Positions 31,500-41,340 of a DNA stretch of 64,000 bases are shown here, one piece after another. Both the position numbers and the translations under genes were made by a program. The stretch's first letter is position 1, and every line of letters begins with the position of its first letter. Source of the stretch: Sodalis sp. CWE (GTDB lineage Bacteria > Pseudomonadota > Gammaproteobacteria > Enterobacterales > Enterobacteriaceae); contig NZ_JAESFE010000001.1 in assembly GCF_019646055.1 (NCBI RefSeq), positions 186,001-250,000 of the forward strand, given 5' to 3'. The notes beneath the pieces were generated by a model, which saw nothing but the letters and a program-made list of their open reading frames with translations, had not been told where the DNA came from and did not search any database.

Positions 31500-31949
31500 A
31501 TGGATATTTGTAAGATCAAAAAGCTAATTGAGCTAGTAAAAGAATTTGATATTTCTGATCTAGAAATTTCTGAAGGCGAAAAATCAGTTCGTATTAATCG
31601 TTGTTATACAACACAATCAACTTATTCGTCGAATCAACGGACTTGTGTTCCATCAGCCAAGCAACCTTTATCAGCCTCTTTAATAAAAACTACTACTGCA
31701 TTTGCAACTGTAAGTGATCATTTAGTACGATCTCCAATGGTAGGAACATTTTATCGAACTGCCAGTCCAGATGCAAAACCGTTTGTAGAAATTGGTCAAA
31801 AAGTTAATATTGGTGATACGCTTTGTGTTGTAGAAGCGATGAAAATGATGAATCAAATTCAGTCAGACAAAGCTGGTATAATAAAAGCCATTATTCCGAA
31901 CAATGGACAGCCAGTTGAATTTGATGAGCCTCTGATCATTATTGAATGA
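31500..31949 (+). CDS. accB: Biotin carboxyl carrier protein of acetyl-CoA carboxylase
   Basis: AccB carries biotin between the carboxylase and transferase halves of acetyl-CoA carboxylase, the first step of fatty acid synthesis. It has the N-terminal dimerisation segment ([20 protein letters not shown]), a shortened linker, and the C-terminal biotinyl domain [20 protein letters not shown] ending with [10 protein letters not shown], where Lys115 is biotinylated, and the thumb region. The length of 149 residues compares with 156. AAGGTAACG upstream provides the ribosome-binding site. accC follows 11 bases after the stop. Confidence 0.97.
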   Translation: MDICKIKKLIELVKEFDISDLEISEGEKSVRINRCYTTQSTYSSNQRTCVPSAKQPLSASLIKTTTAFATVSDHLVRSPMVGTFYRTASPDAKPFVEIGQKVNIGDTLCVVEAMKMMNQIQSDKAGIIKAIIPNNGQPVEFDEPLIIIE

Positions 31950-31960
31950 TGAGGCATAAA

Positions 31961-33301
31961 ATGCTAGATAAAATTATCATCGCAAATCGTGGAGAAATTG
32001 CATTACGTATTCTCCGAGCATCTAAGGAGCTTGGAATTAAAACTGTAGCCGTACATTCTACTATTGATCGTAAATTAAAACACGTACTGCTAGCTGATGA
32101 AGCTATTTGTATTGGTCCAGCTCCTTCAAAAAAAAGTTATCTTAACATTCCTGCTATTATCTCTGCAGCAGAGATTACTGGTTCAGTAGCTATTCATCCT
32201 GGTTACGGATTTTTATCGGAAAATGCTGATTTTGCTGAACAGGTAGAACGTTCTGGTTTTGTTTTTGTTGGACCCCGCTCTGAAACCATTCGGTTAATGG
32301 GTGATAAAGTTTCCGCTATTAACATTATGAAAAAAGCTGGTGTTCCATGTATTCAGGGTTCTAACGGTCCTCTGAAAGAGGATATAGATAAAAATAGAGC
32401 TATTGCTAGCCGTATTAGTTATCCAGTAATTATTAAAGCCTCTGGAGGAGGGGGTGGACTCGGCATGCGTGTAGTGCGTAATGATCAAGAATTAAATTCT
32501 TTGATTTGTATAACTCGTGCCGAAGCAAAAGCTAATTTTGATAATGATTTAGTTTACATGGAAAAATATTTAGAAAATCCACGCCATATTGAAATTCAAA
32601 TATTAGCAGATGGTCAAGGGAATGCCATTTATCTTTCTGAACGAGATTGCTCTATACAGCGCCGTCACCAGAAAGTGGTAGAAGAAGCTCCAGCGCCTGG
32701 TATTAAGGAAGAGTTGCGCCATTTAATTGGAAAGCGCTGCGTAAGGGCCTGTATTGAAATTGGTTATCGAGGTGCTGGTACATTTGAATTCCTATATGAA
32801 AATGGCGAATTTTTCTTTATTGAAATGAACACCCGTATTCAAGTAGAACATCCTGTTACTGAAATGGTAACAGGGGTAGATCTTGTTAAAGAACAATTGC
32901 GTATTGCTGATAGACAGCCTCTTTCATTGCATCAACATGATATAAAAGTATCTGGTTGTGCTATAGAGTGTCGTATTAACGCCGAAGATTCTATAAATTT
33001 TTTACCAAGTTCTGGTAAAATTACCAGATTCCATGCACCAGGTGGTTTGGGTGTACGCTGGGAATCACATATTTATACTGGTTATTCAGTGCCCTCTTAT
33101 TACGATCCAATGATTGGAAAACTCATCTGTTTTGGTGAAACACGGGATATAGCGATCGCCCGTATGAAAAATGCTTTGGCAGAACTTATTATTGACGGTA
33201 TTAAAACTAATATTAATTTACAATTAAAAATTATGAACAATAAAAATTTTCAACAAGGAGAAGTCGATACACATTTCCTAGAAAGGACACTAAAAATATA
33301 G
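31961..33301 (+). CDS. accC: Biotin carboxylase subunit of acetyl-CoA carboxylase
   Basis: AccC is the ATP-grasp enzyme that carboxylates biotin on AccB. From [20 protein letters not shown] (ATG at 31961, GAGG ribosome-binding site six bases upstream) the 446 residues follow E. coli Acc[65 protein letters not shown] and [18 protein letters not shown]. In-frame ATGs at 31946 and 31949 overlap accB and are less likely. The glycine-rich ATP lid is [10 protein letters not shown]; the arginine usual at position 167 is leucine. AccA is at 50.4-51.4 kb; accD is not in the window. Confidence 0.96.
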   Translation: MLDKIIIANRGEIALRILRASKELGIKTVAVHSTIDRKLKHVLLADEAICIGPAPSKKSYLNIPAIISAAEITGSVAIHPGYGFLSENADFAEQVERSGFVFVGPRSETIRLMGDKVSAINIMKKAGVPCIQGSNGPLKEDIDKNRAIASRISYPVIIKASGGGGGLGMRVVRNDQELNSLICITRAEAKANFDNDLVYMEKYLENPRHIEIQILADGQGNAIYLSERDCSIQRRHQKVVEEAPAPGIKEELRHLIGKRCVRACIEIGYRGAGTFEFLYENGEFFFIEMNTRIQVEHPVTEMVTGVDLVKEQLRIADRQPLSLHQHDIKVSGCAIECRINAEDSINFLPSSGKITRFHAPGGLGVRWESHIYTGYSVPSYYDPMIGKLICFGETRDIAIARMKNALAELIIDGIKTNINLQLKIMNNKNFQQGEVDTHFLERTLKI

Positions 33302-34240
33302 AATTAAATTTTAGAAAAAAAGTGCTAAATATTAGTTATGTAGTTAATTTTATTCCAATGAATAACGTTAAATATATATGAATTATAAAAAATTGATACG
33401 AGGTTTACGTTTATCTAGCTTTCTTAAATCTGTTAAGATTTACTTCTTGAGTAAATATGTTTCTTATTTTCATGCTTAATTTATTCTTATTTATTCTGAA
33501 AGCAAATTTTATTTCGTTTTATACTATAAAAGTCAACTCAATCTAATTTTTTATTAATTTGACGGGAAGAAATGCATATAAGAACATCGTAAAAATGTTT
33601 TTTTAGTAAATTGCTATTTACTTATCCACAAAATTTTTTAAAGATTAAAATCTAAATTTCTTTACAAGAGAAGATTTTTTCAATAAAAAAACGCGATAAG
33701 CTATTTTAATTTAACCACTAGTTACATTTAGCTTAGATTGATTTATAAATTTTGATATAACAACTTATATATTCAATACATCGATAAAAATTTATAGCAA
33801 TTAAAACAATCCACTTTCTTCTTTAAATGTAAATCAAATCTAAACATTTTGAATTAAATTAATTATTTAAATTGTTTATAACAGCTTAATTGTATTAATT
33901 GTACCGTAATATTACTAATTAAGCTTAATAAGTTTAAGCCAATCAAAATCTCATTCAATCAAGATAATCACTTGGTAATATTTCTATGAAAATTACTTTA
34001 AATAGACTTAATTTTTTATTAAAAAAACCAGTAATAGAACTGACAATTTTAAATCAAAATCTATAATCTTTTTCATTTTAATTGATTTCAGCTTAACGTC
34101 GCACATTATGATGCGAAAAATATCAGATGTTCATAGTGGTTGATATTGAAAAATTGATTTTTTAGTTCTAAAAAATCAATTTTAAAATTGAAAATGGTAG
34201 CAGTTTTGTAAAAATTTATTCAAAACTAGTATCATTTGAT

Positions 34241-34256
34241 AGCAGGATCTCCTGCT
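34241..34256. repeat. Perfect palindrome AGCAGGATCTCCTGCT
   Basis: Seven-base arms AGCAGGA and TCCTGCT meet across a TC centre. It is markedly GC-richer than the surrounding sequence and stands just before a second hairpin. It may be a terminator remnant or protein-binding site. Confidence 0.5.
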
Positions 34257-34271
34257 CCACTCTTCTAAAGA

Positions 34272-34319
34272 GAAGAAACTTTCTTGATTTTTCTATTTAT
34301 TGATTAATCAAGTTTCTTC
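34272..34319. repeat. Long bulged inverted repeat
   Basis: The right arm 34306-34319 (AATCAAGTTTCTTC) is fully complementary to the left arm 34272-34289 except for a four-base bulge in the left arm. This gives about 14 base pairs around a 16-base loop. It sits in the convergent accC-aroE gap, where a bidirectional terminator would be useful. Confidence 0.45.
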
Positions 34320-34667
34320 TTTCAAAGAAGAATTCAATCCTATCTATTTTTTAGGGGTTATCTTGTTCATATAAATATGATTTATTCATCTTTTTATTAA
34401 TTATTTATAATTTAGAGTAAAAGATTTTTGGATGTTATCAGAAAACTTTCTTTTCTTCTGAAAAGAAGAATATTAATTAATGATTGCAGTTATTATAATT
34501 CAAAAAAAATGCTTCAATGGGAGATTGTTTATCGTAAAGTGATTTAGTGTTATACAGTCCATCTTAATTTAACTATTAGTATTTTTATACATCAAAATAA
34601 GTTACCGTTCGTCAAAAAAATTTGAATCGCACTTAAAAAAATCTCATTTATCTAAGAATAACCTTCC

Positions 34668-35531
34668 TTATTTATAAATTGATTCCCTACGCAATATTTT
34701 CAGTACTGGCAACACGGAAGGAAGAATGCCGTGCCATAGTAAAAAAGACATAGCCGCCTGGTGCACTAGCATTCCAAGTCCATCCGAACAATGTAATGCA
34801 CCATTTTGTCGTCCCCAAGTTATAAACGGCGTATCTCCCTTTTGATAAAACATATCGTAACAACATACTGAAGACGAAATCAGTGATGTTGATAGCAATG
34901 GTACTTGACCTTTTATGCCAGAGGAAGTTGCGTTAATAATTAGATCATAGTTTGGAGCTTTCAAATTTTCTATGGATAAAGCGTTAATGTAGCCTGCTTT
35001 ACAATATGATTTGTAGGAAGATTGAATCAGTTTCAGAGCGCGAGAAAAAGTACGATTTGTCAGAGTTACTTTGCATCCATATCTTAGTAAATATGGAATT
35101 ACTCCTCTTGCCGCACCTCCTGCTCCTACCAAAAGAACTCGGCTATTGTGATATATAAAATTAAGACGTTTTAGGTCAGTAATCAATCCAATTCCATCTG
35201 TATTATCTCCTAAAAGAGAACCATCGTTCTGTTTCTTAATAGTATTCACGGTTCCAGTTAGGGAGCTCACCTCAGTAAGTTGATCGCACAAGGAAAGTGC
35301 GTATTCTTTAAATGGTAAGGTAATGTTTGCTCCTAAACCACCTGAATCAAAAAATTGTTTAAGTGTTTTTGAAAAACTTTTTATAGTCGTTTGTATACAA
35401 ACATACGGATAAGTTATACCAGTCTCATAAGAAAATAACGAATAAATACTCGGAGAGTAACTATGATGAATAGGATTACCAAAAACAGCAAATGCGTTTT
35501 TAATACCCTTTTTTATTTCATAATTATCCAT
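34668..35531 (-). CDS. aroE: Shikimate dehydrogenase AroE
   Basis: AroE reduces 3-dehydroshikimate to shikimate with NADPH. It has the substrate motif FGNPIHHSYSPSIY, GANITLPFKEYA with catalytic Lys75, NTDGIG with Asp112, the nucleotide-binding GAGGAARGV loop, TNRTFSRA for NADPH, NATSSGI, CYDMFYQKG and GLGMLVHQAAMSFLLW. The 287 residues include about ten more at the N-terminus than E. coli (272); no better internal start is obvious. It starts nine bases after the tsaC stop, so the two form an operon as in E. coli. Confidence 0.95.
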   Translation of the reverse strand: MDNYEIKKGIKNAFAVFGNPIHHSYSPSIYSLFSYETGITYPYVCIQTTIKSFSKTLKQFFDSGGLGANITLPFKEYALSLCDQLTEVSSLTGTVNTIKKQNDGSLLGDNTDGIGLITDLKRLNFIYHNSRVLLVGAGGAARGVIPYLLRYGCKVTLTNRTFSRALKLIQSSYKSYCKAGYINALSIENLKAPNYDLIINATSSGIKGQVPLLSTSLISSSVCCYDMFYQKGDTPFITWGRQNGALHCSDGLGMLVHQAAMSFLLWHGILPSVLPVLKILRRESIYK

Positions 35532-35540
35532 TACAATTTA

Positions 35541-36110
35541 TTATCCATATCGAATTAATTTACCACTCAAAGCATCACGTATTTCTGATGGATTTAATCG
35601 CCCTTCTACTTCTTCATTCATTACTAAAAAATTAGCGCCTAATTGTTTATATACTCCATTGACGTCGCGTGCTGGCTGGTAGCCAGTTAAATTAGCACTG
35701 GTAGATATTATTGGTTTGCCAAATGCAAGGCAAAGCTGTTTTATTGGGCCAAATGCACTAACACGTACCGCCAGAGAGGTATATCTACCAGTAAGCAAAG
35801 GAGATAAGGCTTTGCTAGCTGGTAAAACCCAAGTCACAGGCCCTGGCCAGCTAGAAAAAATTTTCTGTCTAGTAACAAAGTCTAACATGTCGTCATCGAC
35901 ATATTTTTTTAATTGAGAATAATGAGCGGCAACCAAAATAAATCCCTTTTCCCACGAGCGTTTTTTTAATTTTAACAACGCTTTAATTGCAGTAACACTA
36001 TCAGGATCACAACCTAATCCAAAAACAGATTCTGTTGGATAAGCAATAATTTGCTTTTGATGAAGTGCTGTAATTAAATTAATTATTTCTTCGGATAAAA
36101 TCCTGCTCAT
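35541..36110 (-). CDS. tsaC: L-threonylcarbamoyladenylate synthase TsaC
   Basis: TsaC makes threonylcarbamoyl-AMP from threonine, bicarbonate and ATP, the substrate used by TsaD for t6A37 of tRNA. The 189-residue single-domain YrdC-type protein (190 in E. coli) has AYPTESVFGLGCDP, KLKKRSWEKGFILV, WPGPVTWVLPA, SLAVRVSAF and PIISTSANLTGYQPA, covering the nucleotide-binding channel. No Sua5 C-terminal domain is present. It precedes aroE. The E. coli genes upstream (yrdD, smg, dprA) are gone. Confidence 0.95.
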   Translation of the reverse strand: MSRILSEEIINLITALHQKQIIAYPTESVFGLGCDPDSVTAIKALLKLKKRSWEKGFILVAAHYSQLKKYVDDDMLDFVTRQKIFSSWPGPVTWVLPASKALSPLLTGRYTSLAVRVSAFGPIKQLCLAFGKPIISTSANLTGYQPARDVNGVYKQLGANFLVMNEEVEGRLNPSEIRDALSGKLIRYG

Positions 36111-37168
36111 TAGAGTTTTTGATGGATTTCTATTTGAGAGAGTTAACTAAATTAAAAATTTAAATAGAATTATTCATTTTAATAAAAGAAACATATTTTA
36201 AAGTTACTAAATTTCAATTAATATACGTTGATATATTTAGTAATAAGACTATTTAAACTAAATCCCTCGTTGAGGAAATTATAAAATAAATAAAGATTAG
36301 GCTTGCAAATTAAAGCATGAAACAATCTAAAAGATTATAAATAATACGTACTTTCTTTTTTTTGCCAATTGGAATATAAACTATAAGAAAAGTTAAATTT
36401 GAAATATAAACTTTCTTATTAAGAATTAACCCCCAACATAATCCATGCTAAAGTATCTTGGTTAACTTGTCAAACTGAGTTTTATTCAAGTTTTGGCTTT
36501 TTAAGTAAGAAAAAATTACTTACTATTTTGATTTTCTACTGATAGGTAAGAAAATAAAAGATTTGTCTCATATAGCTTTTTAATAGAAGAACTACCTTAT
36601 CTCTAACTTCTTAGAGCGGATAGCATTGGTTATATTACTTAAAATGATGAGTAGAAAAATTAAAGCAAAATTGACATGCAATCTTTTTTATTAAATTAAG
36701 ACGCTTGATAGGCTATTAGCAATAGTATTTATACAAGAGATCTCTTTAGATAATATGGTTAAGGAGAAACCTTAATAAAAGTTAAAATTTAACTTAGTTG
36801 TTTTTGGCTGTTTTTAATTCACTATCATCTAGAACAACATATATTTTAGTAATGTAAACGGTCTTTTAATCTGTTAGTACAGAAAGTTATACTTGTAATT
36901 TATTTAGTATAAAGTTAGACATTATTAAGCATAATAGTTATTAATACATACTATGTTTAAGTTATTTAATTTCTTTATTGAGAATTGATATCACTAAGTA
37001 TTACTTTTTAAGTTAATTTAATGTAAAAATATTAAATCTTTTAATCTGGAAAGAAATAGAAAATTTTTCTAATTGAATTTTTTTCAAAACAACTTATGCA
37101 TAAGCATGCATTTATCAATGCATAACATTTTTATTATAAATAAAAGTTAAATTTTTTCTTAAACTTTC
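36111..37168. other. Gene-free spacer where yrdD, smg and dprA are expected
   Basis: About 1.06 kb lies between divergent tsaC and def. E. coli has yrdD, smg and dprA here. No coding remnant is recognisable. Near def the hexamer ATGCAT occurs three times in 28 bases (37096-37123). The tsaC and def promoters should be at the two ends. Confidence 0.45.
37096..37123. repeat. Three ATGCAT hexamers upstream of def
   Basis: ATGCAT occurs at 37096-37101, 37106-37111 and 37118-37123, with start-to-start distances of 10 and 12 bases, close to one helical turn. The first is the centre of the perfect palindrome CTTATGCATAAG (37093-37104). The cluster lies 46-73 bases before the def start codon. It could be a regulatory binding site or chance. 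Confidence 0.45.
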
Positions 37169-37696
37169 ATGGCATTATTAAAGTTGTTATATTACCCTGA
37201 TGAACGATTACGGGAAATCGCTAAACCTGTTATCAATATTAATGATGATATTCGCCTCATTGTAGATAATATGTTTGAAACTATGTATGCTAAAAATGGC
37301 ATTGGTTTAGCAGCAATTCAAGTCGGCATTCAAAAACAAATAATTGTAATCGATATATCAGCAAATCAAAATGAACAACTCGTATTGATCAATCTTCGAT
37401 TGTTAGAAACAAGCGGTCAAATACACATTGATGAAGGCTGTTTATCTATCCCAAATCAGTACGCTCTTGTTCCAAGAGCTAAAAAAATAAAAGTGCAAGC
37501 ACAAGATCAATATGGTAATAATTTTGATCTGGAAGCAAGTGACTTATTAGCAATTTGTATCCAACACGAAATGGATCATTTAATTGGTAAACTTTTCATT
37601 GATTACCTTTCACCTTTAAAAAGAAAAATAATTCAACGAAAAGTGAAAAAATTTATACGCATAAATACAAATACAAAAACAATTAAAAAAATTTAG
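37169..37696 (+). CDS. def: Peptide deformylase Def
   Basis: Def removes the formyl group from the N-terminal methionine of new proteins. The three metallo-deformylase motifs are present: GIGLAAIQV (motif I), EGCLS with metal ligand Cys91 (motif II) and HEMDH with His133, catalytic Glu134 and His137 (motif III). The length of 175 residues compares with 169 in E. coli. No strong ribosome-binding site is visible before the ATG. fmt follows seven bases after the stop, forming the conserved def-fmt operon. Confidence 0.96.
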   Translation: MALLKLLYYPDERLREIAKPVININDDIRLIVDNMFETMYAKNGIGLAAIQVGIQKQIIVIDISANQNEQLVLINLRLLETSGQIHIDEGCLSIPNQYALVPRAKKIKVQAQDQYGNNFDLEASDLLAICIQHEMDHLIGKLFIDYLSPLKRKIIQRKVKKFIRINTNTKTIKKI

Positions 37697-37703
37697 AGAA
37701 CGC

Positions 37704-38654
37704 TTGTCTAATTTTCTACGCATTATTTTTGCTGGAACATCTAATTTTTCTGCCTGTTGCTTAAGCGCTTTAATTAACGCTAAGCATCAAATTGTTGGGG
37801 TATTTACCAAGCCAGACAAATCTATAGGATGCAGAAACCGTTTTTTGTCTAATCCAGTAAAACTTTTGGCTAATCAACATAATCTATTTGTATTTCAACC
37901 TACCTCTCTGTCCGGCTTAGAGAGTCAGAAGAATGTAGCAAAATTAGATGCCGATATTATGATAGTTGTAGCGTATGGGTTAATTCTTCCTCAATCTATA
38001 TTGGAACTTCCAAAATTTGGATGTATAAATGTCCATGGATCCTTGTTGCCAAATTGGCGCGGAGCAGCACCAATTCAACGAGCATTATTGGCTGGAGACA
38101 ATTTCACTGGTATCACTGTTATACAGATGGATACAGGAGTTGATACCGGTGCTATACTAAATAAAACTACTTGTATTATTGAACCTACTGATACCAGTTA
38201 TTCATTATGTAACAAATTAGCCAAGATCGGGGCAAAGACGCTTTTGGCTACGATTAAAAAAATTACCGATGGTTGTGTTTTGCCAGAAGCGCAAGATAAT
38301 TCACTAGCTACTTACGCAAAAAAAATTAGTAAAAAGGAAGCAAGACTTGATTGGTCGCTTCCTGCATCTCATCTTGAGCGTTGCATTCGCGCTTTTAATC
38401 CATGGCCAATTAGTTATTTTTTTTTCATGAATCAATCCATTAAAGTTTGGAGCTCTTTCGTTAAAGATGAAACAAAGTATTCATATATGCCAGGAACAAT
38501 ATTAGGGACAGACAATATTGGGATACATATTGCCACTGGCAAAGGAGTATTAACTATAACAAGACTGCAACCACCAGGAAAAAGAATAATGAAGGCTTAT
38601 GATTTTCTTAACTCACGTCGCAAATGGTTTCTTACAGGAACCGTACTTCCTTAG
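37704..38654 (+). CDS. fmt: Methionyl-tRNA formyltransferase Fmt
   Basis: Fmt formylates initiator Met-tRNA using 10-formyl-THF. The formyltransferase domain shows LRIIFAGTSNFSA, VVAYGLILPQSIL, GCINVHGSLLPNWRGAAPIQ with catalytic Asn and His, and MDTGVDTGAI with the Asp. The C-terminal domain has AFNPWPISYF and LNSRRKWF. The 316 residues match E. coli length (315). The start is TTG at 37704, aligning with the E. coli N-terminus. The GRGKK-type loop that inserts into the tRNA acceptor is altered to GCRNR. rsmB, next in E. coli, is missing. Confidence 0.95.
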   Translation: MSNFLRIIFAGTSNFSACCLSALINAKHQIVGVFTKPDKSIGCRNRFLSNPVKLLANQHNLFVFQPTSLSGLESQKNVAKLDADIMIVVAYGLILPQSILELPKFGCINVHGSLLPNWRGAAPIQRALLAGDNFTGITVIQMDTGVDTGAILNKTTCIIEPTDTSYSLCNKLAKIGAKTLLATIKKITDGCVLPEAQDNSLATYAKKISKKEARLDWSLPASHLERCIRAFNPWPISYFFFMNQSIKVWSSFVKDETKYSYMPGTILGTDNIGIHIATGKGVLTITRLQPPGKRIMKAYDFLNSRRKWFLTGTVLP

Positions 38655-39648
38655 ATTAAATTAATATTGGTCTTATTCTTTATAATAGAAGTCCGTGCTA
38701 AGTAAGAAACAAAGAGATCTGTAAAAATATTCTACAATCTTATTCATAATTACTAATAAATGTCCAATCAACGCTAGATTGACTTTTCTTATTCTAAGAA
38801 GAATCCTATAGGAGGAAATAATATAAAAAGTCTTTTTTAAAGATTGGAATGACCGTATTTTTTAACTTATTAAAAATTTTTTACGATTAGTTTGTGGCAA
38901 ATCTATCATTATTAATGCAATGAACTAATTCAATAGTTGAATAAAATTAGAAATTCTTTTATAAAGAAAAAAATGAATAGAATTCATATTAGCATGTATA
39001 ATAAAAACGATCTGTTTCTTTATAGAGTTAATAAAAATTAAAAAATATAAAAATATATCCTAATTTAATTAGACTTTTAATGACAAATTAAATTAAACTA
39101 ATCGCTATTAGGTAGCAGCAGATTTTCTTAAATTTCTTATAGAAGATTAATATTTTTTACTTTGAAAAGTTACTTATTATGATATCTAAAATAAAACCTA
39201 TCAAAATTAATAAAGCGGAAAAAGTTTCTAATTTATCTTGATACTCTTTTAAAAAGATCTAAACTTAAAACCGAACCGGAAACTATCTTAAATACAATAT
39301 TTAAAGATGGGTTAGATTGTCAATCAATACGTTATTACTAAAACAACAACTGCTTGTTTTCTCTTAAATTCTTGTTTTATTTTAAAACTGACCGATGTGT
39401 TATTTAACAATCAGGAACCATGTGCCTCCTGCTTAGATAAGCTTTTTCTTACATATGCGTTTATTTTAGCAATAAAAAGCTATCCTAACTGAGAAGAATA
39501 TTTAATATGATGTTCTTGAGATCTATTTGTAATTCTAGTTTTAATTAAAAATTAAAAAATTAGCTAAAATATACTAGGTGTTTAAAATAATTTTCTTTCT
39601 TGACATATCTTTTTTAGTCATTAGCTAATAATATAGATCTAATAAAAT
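38655..39648. other. Gene-free spacer and probable rearrangement joint
   Basis: This 1 kb gap joins def-fmt (E. coli 3.4 Mb region) to rmuC-ubiE (4.0 Mb region), so a chromosome rearrangement joint probably lies inside. rsmB, expected after fmt, is not recognisable. Visible are a small stem with TTCTTA/TAAGAA arms near 38785 and an orphan perfect Shine-Dalgarno AGGAGG at 38810-38815 not followed by a usable start codon. Confidence 0.5.
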
Positions 39649-41124
39649 ATGAATGTTAGTCAATCATATAGTTTATGTATTACTTTAGGCTTTAGCGGAG
39701 TATTAATTGGCGTTGGAATAGGCTGGTTTTTTGCCAAAATTAAACTGAATCAAAATATACTAATACAACAGGAAAAACAGGTTAGCCTTGAAAAAGCTTT
39801 GCAAACAATGCACCTTGCTCTAAGGCAAGCAGAACTAATGAAACATCAAGGAGAATGTGAGCAACGCGATCTTTCTAGTCGATTAATTGTTGCTGAGGAA
39901 CGCTTATCTTCTCTTTCCTATCTTCGTCAAGAATGTCGACAACTTAATCGAGAGTTACAGTTACAAAAAGAAATTAATAATAATCAAGAAATAAAACTGC
40001 GTGAGGTTATTACTCGTTTTGAAGAATCTAAATTGTCAGCCAAAGAAAAAGAAAATTATTTAATAAATAATGAGAAACATCTTTCAGAACATTTTGAAAA
40101 TGTAGCTAATCGAATATTTTCTTATCATGGACAAAAAGTCGATGAACAAAATCAAAAAAGCCTTAATCAATTATTAATACCGTTGAGGGAGCAAATTGAA
40201 GGTTTCCGTCATCAAGTACAAAACAATCTCAGTCAAGAGGCGCGAGAACGTCATACATTAATCAATGAAATTCAAACGCTAAAACAACTCAATGCTAGCA
40301 TCACTCAAGAAACCATTAATTTAACTCGTGCCCTTAAAGGGGATAATAAAATTCATGGAGATTGGGGTGAGGTAATTCTAAGTAAATTATTGGCATCCTC
40401 TGGATTACGAGAGGGACACGAGTTTGAAACTCAAGTTCAAACACAGCAAGAGGATGGTCATCGAAGACAACCTGATGTGATCATTCGTTTGCCAAAAGGC
40501 AAAGATGTTATAATCGACGCTAAAACATCATTAGTAGCATACGAACGCTATTTCAATAGTACTAATGATGCTGATCGCCAACTAGCTCTTATGGATCACA
40601 TAAACTCAATTCGTATTCATATGAAAACTTTAGGTCGTAAAGATTACCACAAGTTGCCTGGGTTTCGTTCATTAGATTATGTATTAATGTTTGTACCGAT
40701 TGAAACAGCATTTATGGTAGCAATTAATCAACAACCAGAACTAATAACCGAAGCACTAACACATAACATTATGTTAGTCAGTCCTACTACACTTTTAGTA
40801 GCGTTAAGAACGATAAATAATTTATGGCGATATGAATATCAAAGTAATAATGCTAAACATATTGCTGAGCGTGCATCGCGATTGTATGATAAGCTGCGGT
40901 TGTTTATTAATGATATTAATGATATTGGCCAATGCCTTGATAAAGCACAAAATAATTACCAACTAGCAAGGAATAAACTATTAGAAGGACGAGGTAATAT
41001 TCTTCGTCAAGCAGAAGAATTTCACTCCCTTGGAGTGGAAATTAAAAGACCAATCACGTTTCCATCTAACACTTACGCTGTCTTATCATCGGAATCTGAT
41101 CGTAACTATAGGAAAAAAAAATAA
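39649..41124 (+). CDS. rmuC: RmuC-family putative nuclease
   Basis: RmuC is a membrane-anchored protein linked to limiting recombination at inverted repeats; it contains a PD-(D/E)XK-type nuclease fold. The 491 residues begin with a membrane segment (LCITLGFSGVLIGVGIGWFF), followed by a long coiled coil to about residue 220. The RmuC core shows HGDWGEVILSKLLASSGLRE, RRQPDVIIRLPKGKDVIIDA, KTSLVAYERY and LDYVLMFVPIETAFM. The D...D-A-K catalytic pattern is intact. It precedes ubiE as in E. coli. Retention in an eroding genome suggests it is still useful. Confidence 0.93.
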   Translation: MNVSQSYSLCITLGFSGVLIGVGIGWFFAKIKLNQNILIQQEKQVSLEKALQTMHLALRQAELMKHQGECEQRDLSSRLIVAEERLSSLSYLRQECRQLNRELQLQKEINNNQEIKLREVITRFEESKLSAKEKENYLINNEKHLSEHFENVANRIFSYHGQKVDEQNQKSLNQLLIPLREQIEGFRHQVQNNLSQEARERHTLINEIQTLKQLNASITQETINLTRALKGDNKIHGDWGEVILSKLLASSGLREGHEFETQVQTQQEDGHRRQPDVIIRLPKGKDVIIDAKTSLVAYERYFNSTNDADRQLALMDHINSIRIHMKTLGRKDYHKLPGFRSLDYVLMFVPIETAFMVAINQQPELITEALTHNIMLVSPTTLLVALRTINNLWRYEYQSNNAKHIAERASRLYDKLRLFINDINDIGQCLDKAQNNYQLARNKLLEGRGNILRQAEEFHSLGVEIKRPITFPSNTYAVLSSESDRNYRKKK

Positions 41125-41340
41125 AAATAGGGATAGTAAATTAAGAAAAATATTACTGTTTTAGTAATAGACTAGGAGATATATTAGGGCATACGTCAAA
41201 AGGTTCGTTTTTTTTAAATCACGATGAGGCGTTTGTCTTCGAAGAACTTACTTCTTTAAAAAGACCGTTTATAGTAAAAACCATTAAGGTATATAGTGTT
41301 TTACTTAGAAAGTATAAACTTAATAGAACATAAACGTTAA

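Larger units (their letters stand above)
33302..34667. other. Gene-free spacer between accC and aroE with several hairpins
   Basis: This 1.37 kb gap lies between the convergent accC and aroE genes. E. coli has panF, prmA, dusB, fis and a ribosomal RNA operon in the interval, but none is recognisable here. Structures are a stem at 34099-34116 (TCGCA/TGCGA), a GC-rich palindrome at 34241-34256 and a longer bulged hairpin at 34272-34319. Confidence 0.5.
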
